Of a stretch of 37,448 nucleotides of DNA, positions 1-8,294 are shown piece after piece. The stretch spans positions 1 through 37,448 of the forward strand of contig CAIXWQ010001109.1 of NCBI GenBank assembly GCA_903923175.1. Reading direction: 5' to 3'. Under the pieces are notes generated by a model. It worked only from the letters and a program-made list of their open reading frames with translations, made no database searches and had not been told where the DNA came from. Position numbers and translations under genes: made by a program. The DNA is from an uncultured delta proteobacterium. Its GTDB lineage: Bacteria; Myxococcota_A; Polyangia; Polyangiales; JADJMO01. Each line of letters opens with the position of its first letter. Positions within the stretch are counted from its first letter, which is position 1.

Positions 1-1187
1 CCGCCGCCGCCGCCGCCACCTCCGCCGCCGGCGCAGCCGCCCGACACGTGGGTCGTACCGCCGCCACCGCCGCCGCCGCCGTCGGTGGCTAGGTTGCCGT
101 CGCCGCCGTCCGCCGGCTGGTAGCCGTCGCCGTTGGCGCCGCCGAGCGCGCGGCCCGCGGCGCCGGGTGAGCCCGCGTTGCCGGGGCAGCCGTTCTGACC
201 GGCGACCCCCGCGGGGCAGCCCATCGTCGACGCCGGATCGAACGGCGGGCCACCGCGGCCGCACATCACGCCCGGCAGGGCGCCGTCGAGCCCGGGGATC
301 CCCCCGGTGCTGCCGCACGTGCAGGTCCCGCCCGCACCGCCGACGCTCACGGCCGAGCCGCCCGCGCCGCCCTTCACCGGGCTGGCGCCGGCCGAGCATG
401 CCTCGTCGGAGTCGCCGACGCTGCCGCCGACCCCCGCCGCCCCGACGGCCCCCTCGAGCCCCTTGCGGCCCGGCCCGCCTGGGCCCGCGTTGAACGTGCT
501 GGCGCGCGCGACGACGCGCTGCGAGCCGGAGACGAGCAGCCCGATCGAGCTCCCGCCGCCAGCGATGCCGTGCGGGGCGTTGACGACGAAGCTCTCGATC
601 CGGACCCCCGCGGTGATCCCCTTCGCGAGGATCCCCGGCGAGGTCGGGGCGTTCAGCGTGGTCGAGCCGCTCGGCTTCCAGCCGGCGCGGCAGTCGAGGC
701 CGCCATAGAGATCGACCGAGTCGACCGCCACCACCGACTCCGCGAAGGGCTCGTTGCAGACGAAGACGCGGTGGCGCACGGCGCCGGTGGCGCGCTGGAT
801 GGCCTTGGCGATCGTCCTGTACGGATGGTCGGCGGTGCCGGCGATGGCGGCCGGCGTGGTGTCGTCGCCGAGGCTCGCCGAGACGAAGAAGCCGAAGAGA
901 TCGGAGACCACGCACGCGTTGTCGAGGGGCGACTGCGAGGTGTCGCACGCCGCGCCGTCGACGTTCACGATCGCGTCGACCGGCGCGGCGTCGGACGTGC
1001 CTCCGCCGGTGTCGGTGGTGACCGCGTCGTCGCCCGCGCTCGTGTCGCTCGGCGTCGAGTCGGCGCCGGTGTCGGCCGCGCCGCCGGTGTCGGCCGCGCC
1101 GCCGCCGACGTTGAAGTCACCGCCGCTACAAGCGGCGAGCAGCGCGAGCACGGGAGCGAACGCGAGCGAGAGAGAGCGGAACCGCAT
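1..1187 (-). CDS. Secreted lipoprotein with very Gly-rich C-terminal region (partial; runs off left edge)
   Basis: Not in the ORF track because it is open at the edge. Reverse strand from ATG at 1187 reads MRFRSLSLAFAPVLALLAACSGGDFNVGGG...: signal peptide plus lipobox LLAAC. Later: DLYGGLDCRAGWKPSG and GPGGPGRKGLEGAVGAAGVGGSVG...GGGGGGGGG. Confidence 0.8.
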   Translation of the reverse strand, partial: MRFRSLSLAFAPVLALLAACSGGDFNVGGGAADTGGAADTGADSTPSDTSAGDDAVTTDTGGGTSDAAPVDAIVNVDGAACDTSQSPLDNACVVSDLFGFFVSASLGDDTTPAAIAGTADHPYRTIAKAIQRATGAVRHRVFVCNEPFAESVVAVDSVDLYGGLDCRAGWKPSGSTTLNAPTSPGILAKGITAGVRIESFVVNAPHGIAGGGSSIGLLVSGSQRVVARASTFNAGPGGPGRKGLEGAVGAAGVGGSVGDSDEACSAGASPVKGGAGGSAVSVGGAGGTCTCGSTGGIPGLDGALPGVMCGRGGPPFDPASTMGCPAGVAGQNGCPGNAGSPGAAGRALGGANGDGYQPADGGDGNLATDGGGGGGGGTTHVSGGCAGGGGGGGGG

Positions 1188-1281
1188 GCAGCCTCCGAAG
1201 CGAAGACGAGACGTGACCAGCCCGTCACCATAGCGCGCCGAGCCCATCTGGCGAGTTCGGTGCAACGAGCGGCCGATCGGT

Positions 1282-2259
1282 TCAGCCGAGGGAGCGCGTC
1301 TCGCCCACGGCGAGCTGCCAGCGTCGCGCGGCCGCCGAGGGGCCGGGCCCGTGCTCGTCCCACCACGCGGCGAAGCGCGCAGGGGGCTCGTCGAGCGGCT
1401 CGTCGGTCAGCTTGAAGGTCCCCCAGTGCATGCACACGAAGTTCTTCGCACCGAGCTCGAGGAACGCGCGCCCTGCCTCCTCGGGGCCCATGTGCTGCGG
1501 GCGCATGAACCAGTTCGGGTCGTAGGCGCCGATCGGCAGCATCGCCCAATCGATCGGCCCGACGCGCCGGCCGATCTCCGCGAAGTGGCGGAAGTAGCCG
1601 GTGTCGCCCGCGTGGTACGCCGTCCCCTCGGGCGCCTGCACGACCCAGCCGCCCCACAGCGCCGCGTCGCGATCGAACGGCGTGCGCATCGACCAGTGCT
1701 GCTGCGGCACCAGCGTGAAGCGGACGCTCTCGCCGCGCGCGCCGGGCCCGCGCACGTCGTGCGACTCCCACCAGCCGCGCTCGACGATCGGCCCCGTCAC
1801 CGTGCGCCGCAGGTAGCGCCCGACCTCGAGCGGCACGAGGTAGGTCGGCGCGGTGCCGCGCGCGCTCCGAGCGTGCGCGTCGAGCCGGCGGAGCGTGCAC
1901 AGATCGAGGTGATCGTGGTGCGCGTGCGAGATCAGCACGACGTCGACCGGCGGCGTCTGCTCGAGGGCGACCCCCGGCGCGACGTTGCGTCGCACGTCGA
2001 GCCCGAGGCGCTCGGCCCACACCGGGTCGGTCGCGATGCAGAGCCCGCCGAGGCGCAGCACGAAGGTCGAGTGGCCGATCCACGTCAGCGACGGCGCGAG
2101 CGACGCGAGCGCCACGCCGTCGTTGTCGACGCGCGGCGTCTCGCTCGGGCGCGCGCGATCGGGGCGGCGTCGCCCGGCGAGCGTGTCGAGCACCTGCCAG
2201 CGGAAGATGTCGAGAGGGCCGCGTTTCTCGTACGGATCGAGGTTCTCGAAGCGAGCCAC
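1282..2259 (-). CDS. MBL-fold metallo-hydrolase, NAPE-PLD/UlaG-like
   Basis: WIGHSTFVLRLGGLCIATDPVW, HAHHDHLD metal motif, YHAGDTGYF, HMGPEEAGRAF, MHWGTFKL. Confidence 0.9.
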   Translation of the reverse strand: MARFENLDPYEKRGPLDIFRWQVLDTLAGRRRPDRARPSETPRVDNDGVALASLAPSLTWIGHSTFVLRLGGLCIATDPVWAERLGLDVRRNVAPGVALEQTPPVDVVLISHAHHDHLDLCTLRRLDAHARSARGTAPTYLVPLEVGRYLRRTVTGPIVERGWWESHDVRGPGARGESVRFTLVPQQHWSMRTPFDRDAALWGGWVVQAPEGTAYHAGDTGYFRHFAEIGRRVGPIDWAMLPIGAYDPNWFMRPQHMGPEEAGRAFLELGAKNFVCMHWGTFKLTDEPLDEPPARFAAWWDEHGPGPSAAARRWQLAVGETRSLG

Positions 2260-2352
2260 GGGCCCACCATGGCGGGCGCCGCCGAGCGCGGCAACTTCGT
2301 CGAGCCCGCGGCGCGCCCGCCTCGCGCCCAGGACCCGCGGGCCGAGCGCGCG

Positions 2353-3348
2353 TCAGGCCGGGATCCTGGCCCGCACGAAGGCGCCGAGCGCGTCGATGGC
2401 CCGCTGCGCCGGCGGCAGCGTCGCGGCGAAGATCTGGAAGTCGTGGACCATCTCCGGCCACACCTCGAGCGTGACGTCGACGCCGGCCGCGCGCGCGCGC
2501 TCGGCGAAGCGCACCACCTGATCGCGCAGCATCTCGGCCGAGCCGACGTCGACCCGCAGCGGCGGCAGGCCGCCGAGCTCGGCGTGCGCGGGCGAGGCGA
2601 GCGGATCGCGCGCGTCGTGGCCGGCGAGGTACGCCTCGGCCCAGCGCACGAACATCCAAGGCTCGCCCCAGTCGTCGACGTTCGTCTCCAGGCTCCCGCC
2701 GCGCGCGTCGAGCTCGACCCACGGCGAGATCAGCGCCGCGGCCGCCGGCAGCGCGCCCCCCGCGTCGCGCAGGCGGAGCAAGGTCGCGACCGTCAGGCCG
2801 CCGCCGGCCGAGTCGCCCGCGAGCGCGACGCGCCGCGCGCCCACCGAGGCGACGATCGCGGTGGTCACGGCGACCGCGTCGTCGATCGCGGCGGGGAACG
2901 GGTGCTCGGGCGCGAGGCGGTAGCTCGGGAAGAACACGCGCGCCGCGCTCGCCTTGGCGACGCGCATCACGAGCTCGCGGTGCGAGGTGACCGAGCCGTA
3001 GATGTAGGAGCCGCCGTGCAGGTACACCATGACGGGCCCGCGCGCGTCGTCGTGCGCCGCGCTGCGAAACCACACGCCGGGCACGCCGGCGATCGCGTCG
3101 GCGCGCTCCTCGACGTCCGCGAGCCGCTTGCCGAGCGAGCCGAGCACCTCGCCGAACGCGCGCTGCTCCGCCCACGGGAGCCGCGCCTGGGCCACGTACT
3201 CGCGCCGCAGGAACGCGATCATCGCCTCGAGCGAGAGCGGCCAGCCGGGGCGGCGCGGTCCGCGACGCGCGCGGCGCAGCGCGGTCGAAGCGATCGCCGC
3301 CGCCAGCCGAGCGCCGAGCCGAGCCTTGATCGCGAGCGTCGAGGCCAT
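2353..3348 (-). CDS. Alpha/beta hydrolase (hormone-sensitive lipase-like, fold-3)
   Basis: VYLHGGSYIYGS oxyanion motif, LAGDSAGGGL nucleophile elbow, C-terminal MVHDFQIF. Confidence 0.9.
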   Translation of the reverse strand: MASTLAIKARLGARLAAAIASTALRRARRGPRRPGWPLSLEAMIAFLRREYVAQARLPWAEQRAFGEVLGSLGKRLADVEERADAIAGVPGVWFRSAAHDDARGPVMVYLHGGSYIYGSVTSHRELVMRVAKASAARVFFPSYRLAPEHPFPAAIDDAVAVTTAIVASVGARRVALAGDSAGGGLTVATLLRLRDAGGALPAAAALISPWVELDARGGSLETNVDDWGEPWMFVRWAEAYLAGHDARDPLASPAHAELGGLPPLRVDVGSAEMLRDQVVRFAERARAAGVDVTLEVWPEMVHDFQIFAATLPPAQRAIDALGAFVRARIPA

Positions 3349-3382
3349 CTGCGACCGCCTCTGCGCGGCTCACCCGCGCGCC

Positions 3383-3871
3383 TCAGCTGCGGCGGTCTTC
3401 GACGAACCGCAGGATCTTCGGATCGAGCACGAAGCGCAGCTTCACGCCGACGCCGTCGGAGGCGAGCCAGAGGCCCACCACCATCGCCTTCTGCATGCCG
3501 AGCGGAAGGGCCTCGCCGAGCAGCGCCGCGACCAGCATCGAGAGATCCGGCTCGTGGCCGACGACCATCACGCGCTTGCGCCCCTCGCGCGCCGCCGCGC
3601 GCACGAACGAGGCCGCGTCGCCGCGCGGCGCGAGCGCGCGATCGACCTCGACGCCGCTCGCGATCTTGGCGTTCGCGTTGACGATCTCGGCCGTCTGCAG
3701 CGCGCGCACGAGCGGGCTCGACACCACGTGGCGCGGCGCCTCGTCCTGCGCCGCAAGGAACTCGGCCACGTGGCGCACGCGCTCGCGCCCGGGCGCGGTG
3801 AGCGCGCGCGCGGCGTCTCCGCTCGGCGACGCGTCCTCGGCGGGGCCGTGTCGCATGACGTACAGCTTCAT
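3383..3871 (-). CDS. sixA: Phosphohistidine phosphatase SixA-like (histidine phosphatase family)
   Basis: MKLYVMRHGPAED, SSPLVRALQTAEI, VVGHEPDLSMLVAALLG. Confidence 0.85.
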   Translation of the reverse strand: MKLYVMRHGPAEDASPSGDAARALTAPGRERVRHVAEFLAAQDEAPRHVVSSPLVRALQTAEIVNANAKIASGVEVDRALAPRGDAASFVRAAAREGRKRVMVVGHEPDLSMLVAALLGEALPLGMQKAMVVGLWLASDGVGVKLRFVLDPKILRFVEDRRS

Positions 3872-3914
3872 GCTCGCGCGCCCCCTCGCCTGCCCGACGC
3901 CGTAGCGGAGAACT

Positions 3915-4886
3915 TCATTTCGCGAGGCCGAGATTACGACGCATCCGGGCCTGAGGCTCGTCTTCGTTCGGGACGAACGCGGTCCCGGTGATCTGCTCGT
4001 ACGCCTGCACGTAGCGCCGCGCCGCTTCGACGCGGATGTCGTCGGGGATGACGGGCGGCGGGCCGTCGCCCTTGTAGTCGACCGACGCGAGCCAGCGGCG
4101 CACGTACTCCTTGTCGAAGCTCTCCGGCTCCTCGCCCGCGGCGAAGCGCGCCGGGTACGTCTCCTGGAACCAGTAGCGCGAGCTGTCGGGGGTGTGGATC
4201 TCGTCGATCACCACCACCTGCCCGTCGGGGCGCACGCCGAGCTCGTACTTCGTGTCGGCGAGGATCAGGCCCCGCTCCGCCGCGTGCTTCGCGCCCGCCT
4301 CGAAGAGCGCCATCGCGATCTCGCCGGCGCGATCGAAGAGCTTCGGATCCATCTTGGTGCTGCGGAGGATCTCCTCGCGCGACGCGGTGACGTCGTGGTC
4401 GCCCTTCTCGGCCTTGGTCGAGGGGGTGAGGATCGGGCGCGGCAGCTTCTGGTTCTTCTTCATCCCGTCGGGGAGCGCGTGCCCGGCGAACTCGCGTTTG
4501 CCCGCGGCGTAGTGCGTCCAGATCGACGTGGAGGTCACGCCGGTCACGTACGAACGCACCACCATCTCGACCGGGATCGGCGCGCACTCGACGCACTCCA
4601 TGACCACCGGATCGGGGACGGAGAGCAGGTGGTTGGGCGCGACGTCGCGGGTCAGATCGAACCAGAACTTCGCCATCGAGGTGAGCAGCTCGCCCTTGTA
4701 GGGGAGCGTGCCGATCACGCGATCGAACGCGCTGATCCGGTCGGTGGCGACGACGAACCTGCGACCGTCGGCGGTCGAGTAGTTGTCGCGGACCTTGCCC
4801 TCGTACTTCTTGCCGAGGGCATCGAGCGCGGTCTTGTCGATGGTCTTCGAGAGACCGCGGCGGAGGAGCGCAACGTCGATCGGCAT
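3915..4886 (-). CDS. purC: Phosphoribosylaminoimidazole-succinocarboxamide synthase
   Basis: KYEGKVRDNYSTADGRRFVVATDRISAFDRVIGTLPYKGELLT, LILADTKYELG, IDEIHTPDSSRYW. Confidence 0.95.
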   Translation of the reverse strand: MPIDVALLRRGLSKTIDKTALDALGKKYEGKVRDNYSTADGRRFVVATDRISAFDRVIGTLPYKGELLTSMAKFWFDLTRDVAPNHLLSVPDPVVMECVECAPIPVEMVVRSYVTGVTSTSIWTHYAAGKREFAGHALPDGMKKNQKLPRPILTPSTKAEKGDHDVTASREEILRSTKMDPKLFDRAGEIAMALFEAGAKHAAERGLILADTKYELGVRPDGQVVVIDEIHTPDSSRYWFQETYPARFAAGEEPESFDKEYVRRWLASVDYKGDGPPPVIPDDIRVEAARRYVQAYEQITGTAFVPNEDEPQARMRRNLGLAK

Positions 4887-5058
4887 CGGAGCTCCGGGCG
4901 CCCGCGAGCATGGAGCGAGCGCGGGCGGGTCCTAACGCGACGGGAGGCGCAGGGGAAGGACGACGGCGCGCGCTGCCGCCGAGGCGCTCGCCGTCGCCGA
5001 GCGCGCGCACGAAACCGCGGGCGCCGCCGCGTCGACCAGGGCTACGATGCGCCTCCCG

Positions 5059-6459
5059 ATGCTGCTGCGCGATCCGGTTCACGATCTGGTGCGCTTCGAG
5101 GCCGAGGAGGAGGAGATCGTCCCGGCGCTCCTCGACGCGCCCGAGGTGCAGCGCCTGCGTCGCATCCGCCAGCTCGGCGTCACGCACCTGGTCTTCCCGG
5201 GCGCCGAGCACAGCCGCTTCACCCACGCCATCGGCGCCGCGCACGTCATGGTGCGGCTCATCCGTCGGCTGCGCGAGATCCACGACGAGCTCCCGTTCTG
5301 GCAGCGGCTCGCCTCCGATCGCGCCCGCGACGCGCTCGCCGCCGCGCTGCTCCACGACCTCGGGCACGGGCCGTACTCGCACCTGTTCGAGGAGGCCATC
5401 CCGGGCGCGCCGCACCACGAGTCGTGGTCGCTCGCGATCGTGCGCGACCCCGGCACGCGCGTGCACCAGGTGCTCGCCGCGCGCGACTCGGGGCTGCCGG
5501 AGCGCGTCGCCTCGCTCATCTCGGGCGGCGACGAGGACTCGCACGACGCGCCCGGCGCGAGCGCCTACCCGCTGCCCTACCTCGCGCACGCCGTCAGCGG
5601 CACGGTCGACGTCGATCGCTGCGACTACCTGCTGCGCGACGCGCACATGACCGGCGTGCGCTACGGGCTCTTCGATCTCGACTGGCTGCTGCGCTCGATC
5701 CGCTTCTCTCCCGTGGGCGTCGGCCCGGGCGACGGAGGGCCGCGGCTCGCCATCGACGGCATGAAGGGGCTGCCGGCGATCGAGGGCTTCTTCCTCGCGC
5801 GCCGCTTCATGTTCGAGCAGGTCTACCTGCACAAGGCCACGCGCGCCGCCGAGGTGCTCATCAAGGCGATCTTCGCCCGCGCCGCGCGCGCGCTCGAGGA
5901 CGGCACGCGGCTGCCGTTCGTGCCGGAGGCCATCCGCCTCGCCTCGCGCAAGGCGCCGGTGCCGCTCGGCGCCTACCTCGACCTCGACGACGTGGTGGTC
6001 GGCGCCGCGTTCGCCGCGTGGGAGTCGTGCGACGACCCCGTGCTCGCCGATCTCTGCCGCAGGCTGCGCCACCGGCGGCTCGGCAAGACGATCGCGATCT
6101 ACGACGCAGGGGGCCCGGGCGACGAGGCCGCGGCGATCGCGCGCGTCGTCGGAGCGGCACGCGAACGCACGCTCGCCGCGGGGCTCGACCCCGATCTGCA
6201 CGTCTACGTCGACGTGGCGGAGGACGGCGGCGGCTTCGGCGACGTCGCGGCCAGCGCACAGGCGCAGCTCGAGGTCGTGTTCGGCGATCTGCGAGCGCGA
6301 CCGCTGGCGGAGGTGTCGCCGATGCTCGCATCGCTGCGCAACACGCCCATCCGTCGCGTCCGGGTGGTGGTGCCCCCCGAGATCCGCGACGAGCTCGCGC
6401 AGGCGCTCGGCGGCACGCCTGCCTCCGCGCCCGTCTCCGCGCTCGTCTCCGCACGGTAA
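5059..6459 (+). CDS. HD-domain phosphohydrolase (dNTPase/SAMHD1-like)
   Basis: MLLRDPVHDLVRF, HSRFTHAIGAAHVM, LLHDLGHGPYSHLFE. Start 5059 chosen over 5047 because the upstream TACGAT (5043-5048) overlaps the 5047 ATG. Confidence 0.88.
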   Translation: MLLRDPVHDLVRFEAEEEEIVPALLDAPEVQRLRRIRQLGVTHLVFPGAEHSRFTHAIGAAHVMVRLIRRLREIHDELPFWQRLASDRARDALAAALLHDLGHGPYSHLFEEAIPGAPHHESWSLAIVRDPGTRVHQVLAARDSGLPERVASLISGGDEDSHDAPGASAYPLPYLAHAVSGTVDVDRCDYLLRDAHMTGVRYGLFDLDWLLRSIRFSPVGVGPGDGGPRLAIDGMKGLPAIEGFFLARRFMFEQVYLHKATRAAEVLIKAIFARAARALEDGTRLPFVPEAIRLASRKAPVPLGAYLDLDDVVVGAAFAAWESCDDPVLADLCRRLRHRRLGKTIAIYDAGGPGDEAAAIARVVGAARERTLAAGLDPDLHVYVDVAEDGGGFGDVAASAQAQLEVVFGDLRARPLAEVSPMLASLRNTPIRRVRVVVPPEIRDELAQALGGTPASAPVSALVSAR

Positions 6460-6597
6460 AGCGCGCCGCGCCGCGCACGGTTCACGCGTGCAGTCCAGCC
6501 GCTCGTGGGGACCGCCCCCCTTGAGCGTTCCCAGGCGCGCGTGCTACCCCAGTGAATCGGCTGTCGCGCGCCCGCGCGCGTCGACGGAGTTCACGGA

Positions 6598-7428
6598 ATG
6601 AAGGCCCCGTCGCCCCTCCTCGGCTTCAACAACAACTTCAAGCACAAGGGGGCCATTTATCACATTCAGACCGAGGACTCGGGCGTCAAGCACCCCCACA
6701 TCATCACGCACCTCTTCGCCGACGGCGGCCGCATCGTCAAATCCGTGAAGACCTCGTACGCGAGCGTCCTGCACGAGACGAACATGGCGGAGGTGGTCCG
6801 CAACATGATGAAGGAGCAGCACAAGGCGATGATCATCGCCTTGCGCGACGGCCAGTTCGATCCGGGCGGCGGCCAAGAGGTGAAGCTGCCGATGACCGGG
6901 CCCTTCGCCCAGGCGCAGCACCGCGGCGTCGGTCAGACGGGCGCGCACCCGGCCGTCAAGGAGCCCGCGGCGGCCGTGATCGTGCCGACCGTCTCCGCGC
7001 CGATCGCCCGCACGCCCGAGCCTCCGCCGGCGCACGCGCTCGACGTCGCCGCGCTCGAGCGCGCGGCCGCCGCCGTTTCGAGCAGCGCGCCGGTGCTCCG
7101 CGCCGACGACGATCTGCCGCCGCCGGCGACGTCGCTCCTCGGCCCGAAGCCGCGCGGCGAGTACCAGGAAGTGCAGAGGCCTCGCCCGTCGGTGCGCCCT
7201 GCCACGCGCCCGAGCGAGGCGCCGCGGCCCGTGTCTCGGCCGTCGACGCCGCCCGCGGGCGGCAAGGCGGGTCAGACGGGGCGCTACGCGACGTCGCGTC
7301 CAGCCTCGATCTTCGCGACCAACAAGCCGACCAGCGGCTCGCTCTTCGGCGAGGATCTCATCAGCGAGCGCTCGCTCGACGAGGTGATCCTCAGCTACCT
7401 CGCCGAGGATCTGGACGACAAGAAGTAG
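6598..7428 (+). CDS. Hypothetical protein with distinct N-terminal module, Pro/Ala-rich linker and C-terminal acidic motif
   Basis: Full-length ORF with upstream ggag; GFNNNFKHKGAIYHIQTEDSGVKHPHIITHLFADGGRIVKS and C-terminal LFGEDLISERSLDEVILSYLAEDL. Confidence 0.75.
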   Translation: MKAPSPLLGFNNNFKHKGAIYHIQTEDSGVKHPHIITHLFADGGRIVKSVKTSYASVLHETNMAEVVRNMMKEQHKAMIIALRDGQFDPGGGQEVKLPMTGPFAQAQHRGVGQTGAHPAVKEPAAAVIVPTVSAPIARTPEPPPAHALDVAALERAAAAVSSSAPVLRADDDLPPPATSLLGPKPRGEYQEVQRPRPSVRPATRPSEAPRPVSRPSTPPAGGKAGQTGRYATSRPASIFATNKPTSGSLFGEDLISERSLDEVILSYLAEDLDDKK

Positions 7429-7483
7429 GGCGCGCGCCTCACGCGGCTCGCGGCGATCACGGCGATCGCGCTGCTGACGTCGC

Positions 7484-8194
7484 TCACACCAGCGCGGCGA
7501 TCGCCGCGCGCGTCGCGGCGGTGAGCTCGTCGCGGCGCTCCATGCCGTAGTCGCGCGGATCGATCGGCGCGCCGAAGCGAACCTCGACCCGCGCCCCCTT
7601 GCGCACGTCGAACGACCCCGACCGCAGCACGTCCTCGGTGCCGCGCAGGCCGACCGGCAGGATGCGCAGGCCGGTCTCCAGGGCGAGCAGGAAGCCCCCC
7701 TTCTTGAACTCGCGGAGCGCGCCGTCGCGACTGCGCGTCCCCTCCGGCGCGATCCAGACGTTCACGCCGCTCTCGAGGCGCGCGCGCGCGACGGCGAGGC
7801 TCGCGATGGCGCGCGCGCGATCCTTCCGATCGATCTCGATGAAGCCCGCTGCGCGCATGGCCGGGCCCCAGAGCGGGATCTTGAACAGCTCGGTCTTGGT
7901 CACCATCCGCAGCGTGCGCGGGAACGCCTGGAACAGGACGGGGATGTCGTAGACGCTGCGGTGGTTCGACATCACCACGAACGTCTCGCCGGCCCGCTCC
8001 GCGCCGAGCGCCTCCAGCCCGAACGTCGAGAGCCGCACGTCGGCCTGCTCCAGCAAGCGGCGCGACCAGCGGGCGAGGCGCTCGTCGCACGCCTCGAGGG
8101 TGACGCGCCCGCGCAGCGCGTCGGCCACGGTCGGCACGCTGATGGCCAGGGTCTCGGCCATGCCGGCAAGCGCGAGGGCGTAACCGCTCTTCAT
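7484..8194 (-). CDS. 1-acyl-sn-glycerol-3-phosphate acyltransferase-like (PlsC family)
   Basis: SNHRSVYDIPVLF (NHx4D), FIEIDRKDR, APEGTRSRDG, PVGLRGTEDV. Confidence 0.92.
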   Translation of the reverse strand: MKSGYALALAGMAETLAISVPTVADALRGRVTLEACDERLARWSRRLLEQADVRLSTFGLEALGAERAGETFVVMSNHRSVYDIPVLFQAFPRTLRMVTKTELFKIPLWGPAMRAAGFIEIDRKDRARAIASLAVARARLESGVNVWIAPEGTRSRDGALREFKKGGFLLALETGLRILPVGLRGTEDVLRSGSFDVRKGARVEVRFGAPIDPRDYGMERRDELTAATRAAIAALV

Positions 8195-8294
8195 CGGTCG
8201 ACCAATCTAGCAGAGGCCGCGCGGCCTCCGCGCGCGTCGCCGCCTTCACACCTCGCGCCCCTCGCGCCCTTCGCGCCCCGCGCGCCGCGCGTGC

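Noticed and set aside
3934-6201. 755-aa minus-strand ORF
   Set aside because: Out of frame with purC and antisense to the HD gene; composition typical of GC-rich shadow ORFs.
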